Shown here: in pieces, positions 37,295 to 49,458 of the stretch
Numbering within the stretch: the stretch's first letter is position 1
Layout: the number at the start of each line of letters is the position of its first letter
From: Absidia repens
Taxonomy: Eukaryota; Mucoromycota; Mucoromycetes; Mucorales; Cunninghamellaceae
NCBI GenBank assembly: GCA_002105175.1
Contig: MCGE01000012.1
Location: 186,001 to 250,000, forward strand
Reading direction: 5' to 3'
DNA length: 64,000 nucleotides
Program-made: the position numbers and the translations under genes
Notes under the pieces: model-generated
What the model saw: only the letters and a program-made list of their open reading frames with translations
Told to the model about the DNA's origin: nothing
The model's database searches: none

Positions 37295-37392
37295 CAATGA
37301 ATATGAAATCGAAAAAAAGTAAGAAAGCTGGATAAATAGAAGGAGGGAAGGGTGATGGATTACAAAAATACTAAAAAGTTAAACTAAAAAAA

Positions 37393-37896
37393 TCAACATT
37401 CAAGGAAATCAGCCGTCATGAGTGTTTCGAGTACAACTTCTGGGTCAATCTTGAATTCAGGGATTTCCGTAGTTGAGCCTTCGTACTGCCACTTGTAATA
37501 AAGATATCGACATACAATTTCAAGAATAACCGCCCTAAAGAAGAAGAAGCAACAACGCCAAAAAAAGAACAAAAAAAAAACACCACATTGAGTTACGCAC
37601 GACCCTATGCTCTATCCTATATCTCCTCTTTTCTACTGCCTTACTTTATATCACGGAACGGTATTTCGTTTTCCACAGATTCCCGAAATTGTACTACAAA
37701 AAAAGCCCCAAGTTATTCAGTATATACCAAGTTTCAGTCAAAATGTTACGATTCTTTAATCATTCCTACCTGGTCCACTGAGCATATTTTTGATGGTGCC
37801 AGATCGCATAGCAGCTTCACGATGAATAATGAATTCAAAACCATCACTGCTAATGAGTTTCACGTATTCGGTTTTTCCTTCTTCGCTATCATCCAT
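37393..37896 (-). CDS. ELC1: Elongin C
   Basis: Exons (minus strand): 37896-37770, 37693-37645, 37534-37393; 105 aa, normal for elongin C. The BTB/Skp1-type fold is seen as [32 protein letters not shown] and [12 protein letters not shown]. The end has the near-invariant [20 protein letters not shown] and finishes FLEC. Elongin C links substrate receptors to cullins, and in yeast (Elc1) it helps degrade stalled RNA polymerase II. The upstream methyltransferase gene is on the same strand and its stop is only 89 nt away. The start ATG is the only one in frame before the conserved block. Confidence 0.96.
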
Positions 37897-37950
37897 CTCA
37901 AATAAAATAAAAAAAAAAAAAATGGGCAAAATTTGAAAAGGCATATTTTT

Positions 37951-37956
37951 TTTATT
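37951..37956 (-). terminator. Poly(A) signal of the methyltransferase gene
   Basis: Minus-strand AATAAAAAAAATATGCC about 30 nt after the stop and 55 nt before the elongin C start. Confidence 0.45.
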
Positions 37957-37985
37957 TGCGTAAATTTTCGCGGTGTTTTAAATGA

Positions 37986-39180
37986 TTATTTTTTTGCGTA
38001 AATCAGTCGAAAGCGAGTAGTGGATTTGAATACTTTTGCACCAGCCAAAGCTTCTTTTGTTGTTTCTTCATACTCTTCATCCTTCACTGATGTTAACTGC
38101 GTTACCATTACCCCAACAGCTGGAAGCGCCAATTGCTGAATAGAAAGATATAGCTCACCTGCCACTCCTCCCCAACCTGGTCAAAATATAAAGTGAGTGT
38201 TTGTTAGTTATGCTGCACTTTAAATCATGTCACACTCTAGTTTATGCTTTACCAATAGGAACATTGTACTTGATATCTCTTATGTCTTGAAAACCAGCAT
38301 CTTGCAAGAACGTCGATATTTTATCACCGATGTAGGAATCCATGTTTCTTGCTGATAATGCTTTATCAACTAATAATAATAATAATCGAAAAAGAATATT
38401 GGTGCTCTACATGAATTCACCCCCTTTCACTTTTTTTTAAAGCTTACTCCACGACGATATTTTAGCCAAGGCGGGCGACGGATCAATATAGTCGTTTACT
38501 AATTCAAGTATTTCTATTGCGCCGTCGGTCTTCAAAACTCGCTTTATCTCTTTTATCGATTGAATGTACTTATCAGTCGGAAACCCCATCACCAAAAATC
38601 TTTGAAAGACGAAATCAAATGACTCATCATGAAAGGGCAGACCATTAGCAGCATTGACGATATGGAATTCTGCATTGGGTGGAAGATCTTCTCTGACAAA
38701 TACATCCGCCATATCGATGCCAATAAATTTGGAATTGGGATACAGGATGGCCATGTCCTATTAAATGGATAAAATTAGTTTAGTTTATCTTTTATCCTCG
38801 TCTCCATTTTAGTTAAGTAATCTTACTTTACCTTTGTCCAAAACCCAGGGCCACACCCGACATCCAACACAGTTATTCCCTTTTTCAATGATTCATGCAA
38901 AGGGGATTTGAAAAGTCCCTCAAGCACCATCCTTATTTTTTTTTAAAAAAAAATACAACAACAATTAGCTCAATAAAAAAAAATTGATTTTATTTCTTAT
39001 GTCATTGTCTTATTCTTACTTCCAAAGATCATGGTTTAAACGAAGACGCTCCACTTCTGTTGAATCGCTTGGTAAAATATACGCCACTGACATGTCATCC
39101 ACCAATTTTCTACCATTTTTGAGCTGGAATGCAATGTCGGCACTATCAAACACTATTTTTGAAGGAGAAGAAGTCACCAT
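37986..39180 (-). CDS. SAM-dependent methyltransferase, class I
   Basis: Exons (minus strand): 39180-39020, 38931-38832, 38757-38448, 38369-38253, 38176-37986; 292 aa. Motif I is LDVGCGPGFWTK, the acidic post-I position is in FIGIDMADVF, and motif II/III lies around FDFVFQRFLVMG and AIEILELVND. It belongs to the broad Methyltransf_25-like group that is expanded in Mucoromycota, similar in style to LaeA/UbiE proteins. The substrate is unknown. The C-terminal half (WGGVAGELYLSIQQLALPAV) is a helical cap. All five junctions are phase-consistent. Confidence 0.88.
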
Positions 39181-39696
39181 TTGTTTGATGATTTATTTTG
39201 ATATTGAAAGAAATTGTTTAGCCTCTTATATATCGTACGAAGAAGATCTTGTCATTGGTCAGAATCGTGAATAGAAGAATGACATTTCAGCACAGGTCGA
39301 ATTTTCCTCCTTTTTGCTCATTTCTATTTTCAAAGTCAGTATTTGTTTGCTATGCTCGGTTATAATTTAACCGATCTTTGTTTTATAAAGCCCCCTTTTC
39401 TTCACTGCTGATTCCTGCTCCCTACTGGACTGCATTGTACTGTACTGTACATTACTATCAGCTACGCACCCTATTATCGTGTCGCCTTTTTGAAAAATTT
39501 TATTCCGTCATTTTTGAAGAGAAATAACTTCAACTTGTCACTCTAGAATGTCTGCAGAGTATATGCTTACACTCTAACTCAAAGACAATGTGAACTTTAA
39601 TCGTTATTCAAGAGCTAGAGACATAAAATTGGGAACTTCTCAATAACTATTTTTCTTTACGTGTGGGTTGCGCTGGGATGGGACTGGATGTGATGA
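39181..39696. other. 5' flank of the methyltransferase gene
   Basis: No gene was recognised. A small tandem of TGTAC/TGTACTG occurs near 39437-39450. Confidence 0.35.
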
Positions 39697-40085
39697 TGGT
39701 AATAAAAAATGGATTTATTACACAAGATATGAGAAAGACTAATAGGACATTTTTCATTGAAGGAAGTAAAAAGAGACATATTTTATTCAGATATGGATAC
39801 AAACTATGGACAAGCTAACACTAAACTAAGCTAATGAAGGCTCCTAATGGAGGTCCAAAATCCTGAATCCAAAATGAAAGGGTTTCCCCATGCATCTTGT
39901 AACCCCTGAGCTGAAAACGCTTCTAAACTAGTACTGACACTATTCTAAGTCCAATATAATCCCATTCAAGTTGAATGACGAGGAAAAAATGGAAGGAAAA
40001 AAATAACCAAAAAGAGAGCCGAAAAAATAACAAAAGGCGAGAGAGAGAAAATAAATAATTTCACGTGGGCGGGATTTGAATGTTT
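39697..40085 (+). repeat. Dispersed repeat copy 5 (core)
   Basis: It starts near GGATTTATTACACAAGATAT and contains CATTGAAGGAAGTAAAAAG, TATTTTATTCAGATATGG and CCCCATGCATCTTGTAACCC. An A/GA-rich tract follows, then CACGTG at 40062-40067 and GGCGGGATTTGAA. The outer left arm is absent. Weak right-arm similarity (GCAACATCATC near 40158) may extend it to about 40340. Confidence 0.72.
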
Positions 40086-40583
40086 TTTGTGTGTGTGGGG
40101 GGGGAGCAAAGGATTAAGACAACAGACAAAGAGTATTGTTAACAGTATCAGCATTTTGCAACATCATCAAGAAGATGGGTTTCTTCTTTTATTATTATTA
40201 TTATAGCAGATTTCTACACTTGAACTAGGTTTAGATACTGACTATTCCAACTGCCAACCATAGTTGTAGTTCGTTTTACATATTGTTATCACTTTATTCA
40301 ATAAAAAAGAAATGATATATCTGATGAGCTTTTCATTGTCATAGTCTTTTTTCTTTATACTAATGTATGCGTTAAATAACAGATTACTGGTTGACCATAA
40401 TGCGGCAGAAATTGGAGTCGTAAGCTATGGATCGACAACATCGAACTGGCTCCTGTCCTCCCATCCATGAACACGTGCTACTGATGTCATGTCGAAGTCG
40501 GCAATTCAAAGCAAATTTAAATAAGCTGGAGAGGATTGCCAAGATGTCGTTTTTTTTTTTTTTTTTACACAACAACAACAATA

Positions 40584-40788
40584 ATGAACCCAGGAAACCC
40601 TCTTGCTGATCGCGGATCCGCTGCCGAAAACCAATACATCCGCCAGCAAGTAAGTCAAAAAAAAAAAAAGGACGAAATACACAAAACCAATAACAAGTAT
40701 TCAATATATTTGGTGTTTATAGGAAGCTGCCAAGCTCAAGGCCTTACAAGAAGCCCAAAAGAAAAAGGAAGCCGAGGAAAAGAAATAG
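40584..40788 (+). CDS. ATPase-inhibitor (IF1)-like micro-protein, 43 aa
   Basis: Exons: 40584-40649 and 40723-40788. The protein has ADRGSAAENQYIRQQ in exon 1 and EAAKLKALQEAQ plus a Lys/Glu tail in exon 2. This resembles the inhibitory helix of mitochondrial F1Fo-ATPase inhibitors (xRxxAxExxYIRxxExxKLxxL). IF1 proteins are usually 60-110 aa with a mitochondrial presequence; here none is visible, so an unfound upstream exon is possible. The intron is phase 0 with GTAAGT and TATAG ends, and an AATAAA follows at 40927. The function is proposed from a short similarity only. Confidence 0.55.
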
Positions 40789-40926
40789 ACATATTACTGA
40801 ATGCACCTCTTGCTGTATGATAATACTTATCTATGCTCTCCTACTCTCTTCCATTCAATTATTAGTCATATATTCCCACACTAGTAGAATAGTAGAATAT
40901 GTGTGCATATTTTTTTTATATCATCA

Positions 40927-40932
40927 AATAAA
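40927..40932 (+). terminator. Poly(A) signal of the IF1-like gene
   Basis: CAAATAAAGG about 140 nt after the stop. Confidence 0.45.
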
Positions 40933-41136
40933 GGTTGAACAATTGTTATGCCTACATATATATGCCGTATTATTCATTACTTCTGTTTTTGATCCATCCT
41001 AATTTTTATACATACCATTCCTGTGGGAAGTGGGGAGGTTCATCGCACAACCTTTATATCCATATTAGTACCATTGATATCATTGTTTTTATCATAATCT
41101 TTATTCATATTTATACAGGATCAATCTTCGTTTTGT

Positions 41137-41158
41137 AGAGTAGAGTAGAGTAGAGTGA
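41137..41158 (+). repeat. Short GAGTA tandem repeat
   Basis: About four GAGTA-type units in the intergenic space before the ERG5 3' end. Confidence 0.8.
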
Positions 41159-41244
41159 GAGAAAAAAAAAGTATCATTCTACTATGTTTACATTCGCAAA
41201 ACATTAACGACATACAAAAAAAGGTTGATATTAAAATAGGTTTG

Positions 41245-41250
41245 TTTATT
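41245..41250 (-). terminator. Poly(A) signal of ERG5
   Basis: Minus-strand TTGAATAAACAAACC, about 210 nt after the stop. Confidence 0.45.
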
Positions 41251-41456
41251 CAAATAAGTAAATAATAGAGGGAAAGATAGAACAACAATCAAATATATAA
41301 GGGTTAAAAGAGAAGAGGCAAATAAATTAAAAAAAGTAAAGTAGATCGTTTCGAACGATTTGATAAATAAAAAATGTGCAAGGATGGGTGTATATAAAAA
41401 AAAATGAACGGGGAAAAATAATACTAAGATGGAGGAGTTGAAGGGGTGAATGGAGT

Positions 41457-43370
41457 TCAGGCGGTAGTTTCACGAGGATGGAAACTCATAATACAGCCAT
41501 CTTGAGGATAAATCGTGGCGAAAATACTATAGGGGAAAAAAAGGAGAATATGTGATTAAAATAAAATACATTATTGATCAAATCCATTGATATTTTTTTT
41601 CTATCGAACTTACGAAATATCATCACTCTTGTCAGTGCGATAATGAGTCCAGTCCAATTGAAGAGAAGCTTGGGCCATGGTAGCCATCAAATGCATGATA
41701 GCATATTCCTTGCCAAGACAATGATGGGGGCCATTACCAAAGACCATGAAATTTTTTGGGTGTTTTTCAGCATTACCAGTAGGGCCCCATCGATCAGGAT
41801 CAAAAGAATCAGGGTTGGGGTAAACAGCAGCATCATGAAGAGCAGGGTAGGTGGTAGGGATCAACATGGCACCCTTAGGGACAGTATAAGAAGAGGTCAA
41901 AGGCCATTCCCGTACAGTTTGATAAGGCACCATTAAGACGGGAGGTCGAAGACGCAAAATTTCTTTGGTGACTTGGCGCAAGTAGACGGATTCTTCCATC
42001 AATTCCAAAGACAGTTCGGTGTCCAATTTTCCATTGCGTACCTTGATTTGTTCTTGGCGCACCTTTTCCAAAACGTCAGGATGATCAGCCAGTAGTTGGA
42101 AAGCCCATGTCATGGCAGAAGAAGTGGCGTCTTGAGAGGCAAACAAAAAGGTCAATAAGGTCAATGCAGTTTCACGGTCATCAAATTTGCGAGGAGCAGG
42201 TTTGCCTTCACGTTCACATTCAAGTTCAGTTTCCTTCAGAGAGCTGACCCAAGCATCCATCATAGATTTGACTTCACCACCATTATCCATACGCACACGA
42301 CAATCCTTGATAGCCTCGATGAAATGGTGCACAATATACTTGCGAGATTGAATAGCCTTGTAAACCTTGGTGCCGGGAAGAGGAATAGGGAAGTTAACCA
42401 ATTCAAGAGCAGCAGTAATATTGAAGTATTCTTCCGAGATTTTTTCAGCTACTTCGTCAGACATATGGAAACCCAAAAAGACACGAAGAGAAGACTCCAT
42501 ATTGAGTTCACGGAAATGCCATTGAAATTGTTGTTTTTCACCCTTGAAGGATAACCATTTGTCAAAGTGCTTTTGGTAGACACCTTCCTGAATAGGAATA
42601 TACATGCCGAGCGCCTTTCGAGTAAACAAAACATTCAATCCCCGTCGATAATCCACATGAGATTTGCCACTAAGGAATACCCAATTGTCATCACAAAGAA
42701 TATGTTTCATGGAAGCCACTACTGCAGGTTCAGCATAAGCAGGTGAGTTCAAGATTTTACGACTAAGATCACAAGTAGAAGCAATCACCACAAATCTAAG
42801 AGTCAAAAAATACTAATGAATTAGTATTGTATTCTCCCACCCCCCTTTTTTTATCTTCTCCTATTTGTTTTAATGATTCCACTCCCCCCCTCTTTCCTTG
42901 TTTGATCATCTGTTTTTCTTGCTTTTGTTTTTTTGATCCAATAAATACTGTACCTGTCAAAAACACCAACGCATGACAAATCACCACTTTTCCATTTATT
43001 CATATAACCTTCGAATGTAGGATAGAGAGAATCCATAAAAGCACCAATGACAGGAATCTTGAATTGAGGACCAGGCAAAGATTTCTTCTTGTTCAAATAG
43101 ACATATTGTTCATAGGCAAATAGTCCAACAACGGCAGAACATACAACTGCGGTAGTAGACACAGAAGGCTTTTGTGAGAACATGGTCTTGATAAAGGCAG
43201 CAATGGTGTTTTTAGTCGACTCGATAGTACGAGGATCAAGAATACTATATTAAGATATACATATTTTTTTTAACAGTCAGTCGTTGCGGAAATATTGGTG
43301 CCTATCCATACAAAATATATAACTTCATACACGTCGTTTATTTTTATTTTTTTTACCTTGACGAGGCCAT
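41457..43370 (-). CDS. ERG5: Sterol C-22 desaturase, cytochrome P450 CYP61
   Basis: Exons (minus strand): 43370-43357, 43244-42954, 42795-41614, 41526-41457; 518 aa, typical of CYP61. A membrane segment (TTAVVCSAVVGLFAYEQY) and LPGPQFKIPVIGAF come first. The I-helix is FLFASQDATSS, the K-helix ExxR is in EILRLRPP, and the heme loop FGNGPHHCLGKE has its Cys near residue 461. The C-terminal IFATIYPQDGCIMSFHPR is a strong ERG5 signature. It introduces the C22-23 double bond late in ergosterol synthesis at the ER. The first exon is 14 nt (MASS plus two bases). The next in-frame Met (MFSQKPS) lies within exon 2, but the spliced start gives a fuller N-terminus. Confidence 0.96.
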
Positions 43371-45662
43371 ATTGAGATTTAAATATATACGGAATCCAGA
43401 GATGAGATTTGAGATTCACAAACAAAATAGCAATGGCTTTTTTGATTGAATGTAAGCGTTGTGAGATCCGAGCAGCGTAAAACGGGAAGAAGAATACAAG
43501 CTAATGGAAGTCGCCACCAAGTAAATGGTAAAAGTAAGGTTTTTTTTTTTCAAAAAAAGAAAAGAAGAAAGAAAAAGAAATAAATATAAAAAAAAAGCTT
43601 TCACCGGAAAACCAAAGATCCGAGGGCATTGCGGACCTTTAACATGGCACAATGTCATGTAGTGCAAAACAAATCAGTGTCTTCCCATCCTCCTATATGT
43701 GCCCTCGTTTTTTTTGCGATTTGGTACCTTTTCTTGTCTATGTAGCAAAAAGATTGTGTTTACACTATTCGACGGTCATGGTCACTAAATAATACCCGTT
43801 TGCTACATGTGTCACCTTAAAATTACCACCTGACATGTTTAAATAGGAAGTACCTTCTTCTTTTTGCTGTCATCCTATCCGTTGATCCTCGCTTTCCCTT
43901 TTTTTTTTTTTTTTTTTCATCACCTTACTTTTTTTAACGACTTTTTTTTATCGGTATAATTTATTGTATTCCAATGTCGCCGATTCAAATGAAATACAGT
44001 AGAACATGCTATAGATGGTGTCAGTTTATTTGGGAAACCAGACCCTTCTACTATTTTTTTTTCCACTATTGTCATTTGCGGTGATTTAATCTCTCCAAAA
44101 GAAACCCCTGGTTTATAGATTACAGGGGAAACTTTTTGATGTGGCTCGACCCTTTCACCTTTAAAGAAGAAGGGCCATTATTATTTTCCGGATATTCGGT
44201 CATCAATTTGCCGGTACTGCGTTGATTGGCATATGGGGTTACACACCGCACGTTTTGTTTGTAAAAAAACAATACTTGTCATTCATTGGACAGATATTAA
44301 CACTCAGGCATATTTTTTCGGTTTCGACTTTTTTTTTTTTGTTGGTCCCTTTTATTTTCAAATATTTTAACACATTATGAAAACTGATCCAACTTACAAA
44401 GGTAAACTTGGATGATGAATGACTACATAGAATTTTTTTTAACGTATACCAGTATTTTTCGTCTATTTTTTGATACCTCATCGCAGTCGATATTTGGGAT
44501 CAATGACTTGATCAGTCCGTACGGTGACAGCATGTATATGTAAAGGCGAACATTCCCAAGCAAGTGTTGAAAAAAAAAAGAAAACGAGAAACCAGACAAG
44601 AAAATGGTGTTCGTTGCCCAACCTTTTTATTTTGGGTCCCTTTATTTTCTAGGTAGAATCAACATATATGAATCCTAGTACTGCAGTCACGCCAGGCTTT
44701 GATAATCGGCCTCTGAAAAACATCCGAATTGGGTCATATCGTGAATGAAATACCATACGCAAGCTACAACATCATATCCAATGTCTTAGTTGGAAGGCTT
44801 AGGTATCAACTAATCATTGCATACTTGGCGGCAAATGTTATTAAGAGGTAAAGATGGATGCAGGTTATACTAACTATTCTATATCATCTCGTAGGAAAAA
44901 ACTGAAGATGGAATTCTTTTATATGCTCAGGAGATGATATATTATTCATGCCTTTGGATTACACAAATACTGGTTGGAATATCTGTCAAATGATGGTCAA
45001 TGCAAGATCAAGTATATGCAGCCCCTATGTCCAAATTATTGGTATATGCAGACCTGAGAATGACGCATGAAACAAATTGACTAGAGGTAAAAACTCTCCC
45101 TTTGGAATTGTGTGTGTGTGGGGTTTATGGAAATCGGGTAAACTCAACAACGTCTGCTTTTATAGGACAAATATCACATTGCACCAATCCTCTTTATTAA
45201 AACCAAAATTCAAGTTACACGAATTGTTGGATTTGTAGGTATTCGGATAGAAAACGGCAATTATCACTAAAGATATTCATGGATATGTTAACTCATTTAT
45301 TGTATAGATATGTCCAAACCGAACAGTAGGAAGTGCATATTATCCGGTATAGACTTAATTCGCGCTCTTCACCCCTCCCAAATAATCATTTTGAAACAAA
45401 ACTCAGCAGAGGATTTTTTTGATTCTCCCCCTCCTTTTTTTTATTAAAACGATTTTTTTTTTTTCGCCTCCTTGTTTCTTTATTCTCTCTCTCTTTGTTA
45501 TTTCTTTGTAAAGGAATATAAAGAAGAAAAATTTTGGGGATCTGATCTCTTTTCTCTTCTTTTCTTCCTTTTTATTTCATTCTATTCCTTTTACTTTTTC
45601 TGAAGATATCTTTATTCTTCCCCATTCCTTTCCTTTTACACACATTCTCTTACTCCTTTGTC
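43371..45662. other. Long gene-poor stretch
   Basis: About 2.3 kb holds the ERG5 promoter on the left and the SH3-gene promoter on the right. The right part, 45410-45660, is strongly pyrimidine-rich, as before many fungal starts. I found no gene, tRNA or repeat copy between them. Confidence 0.5.
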
Positions 45663-46516
45663 ATGACTTTATCTTCCATATCCAATTTTACCGTTTTGAT
45701 CAAAAGGTATTATAACACCAATAAAATACTCCTATACAATGTATTGTACACTAACTATTATTGACCTTTTAGATTGCTCGAAAAAGTTCCCTCCGTAGGA
45801 AAATCACTACAAAGAAACAACGATCAAGATCTTACCACCACCATACAACAACTATCACTTCTCATGACCAGGACTTGGCTTCCGTTAGCACATGTTCTAG
45901 TATTGAAGATGAAAAACATCAAATAAATACGAAAGACGTTGCAATAAACATAAAGAATGGCAGCAGAATCGACTCTTTAGTGACGACAACCATAGTTTTG
46001 GAAAAGGTAATGATGATTGATACTAATATTGGCTTGCATGTTGTATTCAATGTCTTTTTCCTTTTTTGTATATAGGATGATGATGATAATGATAATGATG
46101 ACGATGCTGCCGAACACCACTCTGAACCGACGATGAATGATAATTTGCCAACGACAACAACAACAACAATCACCACACTCTCTATCAACAATGATCCTGA
46201 AGAAGAATACAGTACTGATAATGGAACGACCGTGCGTGACTTTGCATATCCTGAATCGTCCCCTTTGCATTATGGACAACAACCCTTTCAATCAGACTCG
46301 TTTGGAAATGAATCACAGATATCGCTATCATCTTCTCGATTCAATGGATGTCAAGCCAAAGCTCTGTATGATTTTACACCGGAAACTGATCACGAAATTG
46401 GAATGAAAAGTGGACAAACGATTTGGATTCAATATCGTCAATGCGCCGGTTGGTTAATTGCTGATGTGGATGATGATACTGGTCTTATTCCCGAGTCTTA
46501 TGTTGAATTCATCTAG
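45663..46516 (+). CDS. Protein with C-terminal SH3 domain
   Basis: Exons 45773-46006 and 46076-46516 are well supported. The first exon is uncertain; 45663-45740 is the version that keeps the frame (total about 250 aa). The last 55 residues are a complete SH3 domain: AKALYDFTPETDHEIGMKSG, the Trp in QYRQCAGWLIADVD, and LIPESYVEFI. The middle is a disordered Asp/Thr/Ser-rich stretch; exon 2 opens with basic IARKSSLRRKITTKKQRSRS. Such short SH3 adaptors often bind actin-patch proteins, but no partner can be named. The alternative donor at 45706 leaves the wrong phase unless an AG at 45785 is the acceptor. Confidence 0.75.
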
Positions 46517-46824
46517 TCTTTACTGGGTGCTTAGTTGCGATCATACTTTTGGCTAGTTTAGTTTAGCCCTTTTTTCTATTATCATTTTATCTATTTGTAT
46601 TATTCTCTTTACTACCTTATGATCGCCCTATTTTATTATTATTATTCTATTATTATTTACATTATATATTCTCCTATCCTTTCTTTCACTTTTTTTTTTA
46701 GTGTATTCACCACACCCACTCTATCTCTCATGTTTCTTTTTACTTTCATTCTAGTTTAGTTTACACATTTTTTTTTTATTCTTACTATTATTTACTTTAT
46801 CTTTATTATTCATATTCATTTTTC

Positions 46825-46830
46825 AATAAA
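46825..46830 (+). terminator. Poly(A) signal of the SH3 gene
   Basis: TTTCAATAAAAATCAATC about 310 nt after the stop, in a T-rich 3' region. Confidence 0.5.
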
Positions 46831-48189
46831 AATCAATCAATGAAAGAAAAAAATTGCCTATCTTTACTATGTTATACGTCTTTTATTTACTAGTAAAGAT
46901 TAAATAAAACGTGTCTTTCTGGTTTTAATACTTCATGTTATCTTAAATGTCAATAAATAAATAGATTGCGGATGGTGACTTTATCGTTTGAAACCGTAGA
47001 GTATGTCTCCTTAAAAAAAATCAAGTTTAACTGACAAAGAATCATGCGGAGTCTATCCTTTTTTATGTATCGGGACCTTTTTTTTCAATATAGACTTGGT
47101 CATTCCACCCGTGCCTCAGAATTACACTGGTATGTAAAAGAAAAGCAACAACTTGATTGCCAAGAGAATCAATTCCGTAATGGGAAACTAGGAGCCAATG
47201 CAAAAGATCGGGGGAAGGGGATAAGATTCGTCCAAAGTGTTTAATTTTTAAAGTGTGGCGTTTTAACCTATGATTCCATCATTCCAAAAATGCTGTCGGC
47301 ACGGATCTTGTATCTTTTAATGGCGCTCGGTCACCACTAAAGGGGTGAGCATATGCAATGACCAAAAAAAAAAAAAAAAAAAAAAAAAAGGAAATGGCAG
47401 TTGGTCTGTTCAATAGGAGAAGTCCGAGAATGCATTGTCCTTTTTTTTCCAAACCGCACCCAAATTTTCCAACTGTGGTCATAGCATCCTATTATCTGCC
47501 TCATTAATAGGAGACATGCTCAAGCCTGATGACGAGCCATAAAAACCACATCCCCGAAAAAGAAAGTATCATTGATCCAGATCCCAGGATAAAACGGACC
47601 GAAATAAATTGACTTAACCGAACCAAGGAAAGGACAAATTACTGTAAATCCTCGTTTGGGAACGTTTTGCCATCACAATTGCTATACGTAAAGACCAGGA
47701 AAAAGATAACCTATATTGCTTTATGCTCAAGTCGAAAAGTGCCTGTAGTCCACTGGATCGCATTGATATTTCCTAGCTGCGTTGTAGATCATTTTTTAAT
47801 CTCAAATCACCTATGCATTCCAGGGCTAACCTCCGCTTTTTCCTGTTTTTCGTCTCTCTCTGTATATGTATCCAATCAACCATATATACTCAAATTAGAG
47901 TTTTCTAGAAAGAAATGCAGGTTACCTAAGAAAAACACATAATCTTATGTTAATGCTCTGAAGCGGTATGATTTGACGACTTGCCTCCCCTTCCTCCGTA
48001 TGCAGTCTACTAGTAGGAACCCACAATAGCTATCTCAACGGGAAAGCGAAACTGAATCGGTCTTGTGGGTAATATCCTTACTATTCAAAATGTATGTAAC
48101 CTTGTTATATCTAGCATGATGATAGCCTTGTGGAACCGTCTTTGGTGTCATTTTCATCAAAAAAAATCAGATACAGTTCAGCGAGAGCT
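46831..48189. other. Intergenic stretch
   Basis: I see no supported gene here. ORFs at 47044-47244 and 47667-47942 lack motifs. A poly(A) run lies at 47364-47389. Confidence 0.4.
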
Positions 48190-48735
48190 CACAGGAAGTA
48201 TTTCAAATCCCGCACACGTGAAATATTTATTTTCTCTCCCCCGCCTTTTTTATTTTTTCGGCTCTCTTTCTTTTTGACCATTTTATTTTTCTTCGCCATT
48301 CAACTTCTATGGGATTATGTTGGACTTAGATTAGTACCAGGATTAGTTTAGAAGGGGTTTCAGCTCAGCGGTTACAAGATGCATGGGGAAACCCTTTCAT
48401 TTTGGATTCAGGATTTAGAACCACCATCAGTTAACTTTTTAAGCCTTCATTAGCTTAGTTTAGTGTTAGTTTTCCGTAGTTTGTATCTACATCCGAATAA
48501 AATATATCTATTTTTACAGCTTCAATGAAAAATGTCCCAGTAGCCCTTCTCATGTATTGTGTAATAGATCCTTTTTTACCATCGCTCCTTCAAATTAGTG
48601 TTGACAGTTATGCTTCAATAAAATATATTCATTTATAGTCTTTCTCATATATAGTGTGTCTGTCCATTTAGATTAGTGTTGATTATTTTTTAGATCTCTC
48701 ACTACTCTTCCTCATGCTACCTCAATAAATCCTTT
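48190..48735 (-). repeat. Dispersed repeat copy 6 (inverted)
   Basis: Read on plus, it starts TTTCAAATCCCGCACACGTG at 48201 (CACGTG at 48215-48220). It runs through a T-rich tract and the core (TTACAAGATGCATGGGGAAA). CGAATAAAATATATC follows near 48496 and a second CTTCAATAAAATATATTC near 48614. The far arm beyond the CACGTG is absent. Confidence 0.72.
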
Positions 48736-49458
48736 GCAGTGTTTTTTTGATGTGTCGCTGAGTGTGAGTTACGCCTGAGTGTATTTCATTAGGCGACTAC
48801 ATTGCTTTGATTATGTTTTACCAGTATTCATAGCTTGCCTAACTACAGTATTGGACAAAATGTGAATTTTTCGTCTATATTTTTTATTTTATTTTTTTGG
48901 CGAAGAATATGACTTCCTCAGCGTTCCGAACTACTACGAGCACTCTGTACTCAAATTGAAATACTCCTCTAGATCCATCTACACTTTATCTTTTACGTTA
49001 ATAGCTTAAACCTCTATCTCTCACGTATATGAAGGCTGTGCACTCAAATCTGTTTCCAACACTCACCCAATCACCCCACAGGCAAACTGGACCATAAGGT
49101 CCAAAACACAATTAACAAGCAGTGAATGCTTTCAAGAAAAATATTGCTATTCCAGATATTGTGGATGTGGGTCCCTAACTACTGTATTTAAGATTTCGTA
49201 TTTTAGACCTCTACTCCGAGCCATCTCAGGCATTGATACTTTGAATTTGAAAATGAAATAATGGTAGACTAATAGGGCAATCTTGTTGTTTTTGAAAAAA
49301 AAAAAAAATGCTTTTCTTCAAAAATTATCATGTGTAGGAAATATGATTGGGTGAAAGTAGACGGGACCGGGATTTGAATAGTTTAAAAAATTGATTATAG
49401 CTGCCTCATATTTTCTTTTTTCTTTTTCGGTGTTGGATTCTTAAAGAATATATTGAAC
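48736..49458. other. PAM16 5' flank
   Basis: No gene was recognised; AT-rich with a 14-nt poly(A) near 49295. Confidence 0.35.

Noticed and set aside
37986..43370. Secondary-metabolite cluster formed by the methyltransferase and the P450
   Set aside because: The P450 is clearly ERG5 (primary sterol pathway), elongin C and an IF1-like gene are interleaved, and no synthase gene is present.
47044..47244. 66-codon ORF between the SH3 gene and repeat copy 6
   Set aside because: Composition looks random and there is no recognised domain or splice partner.
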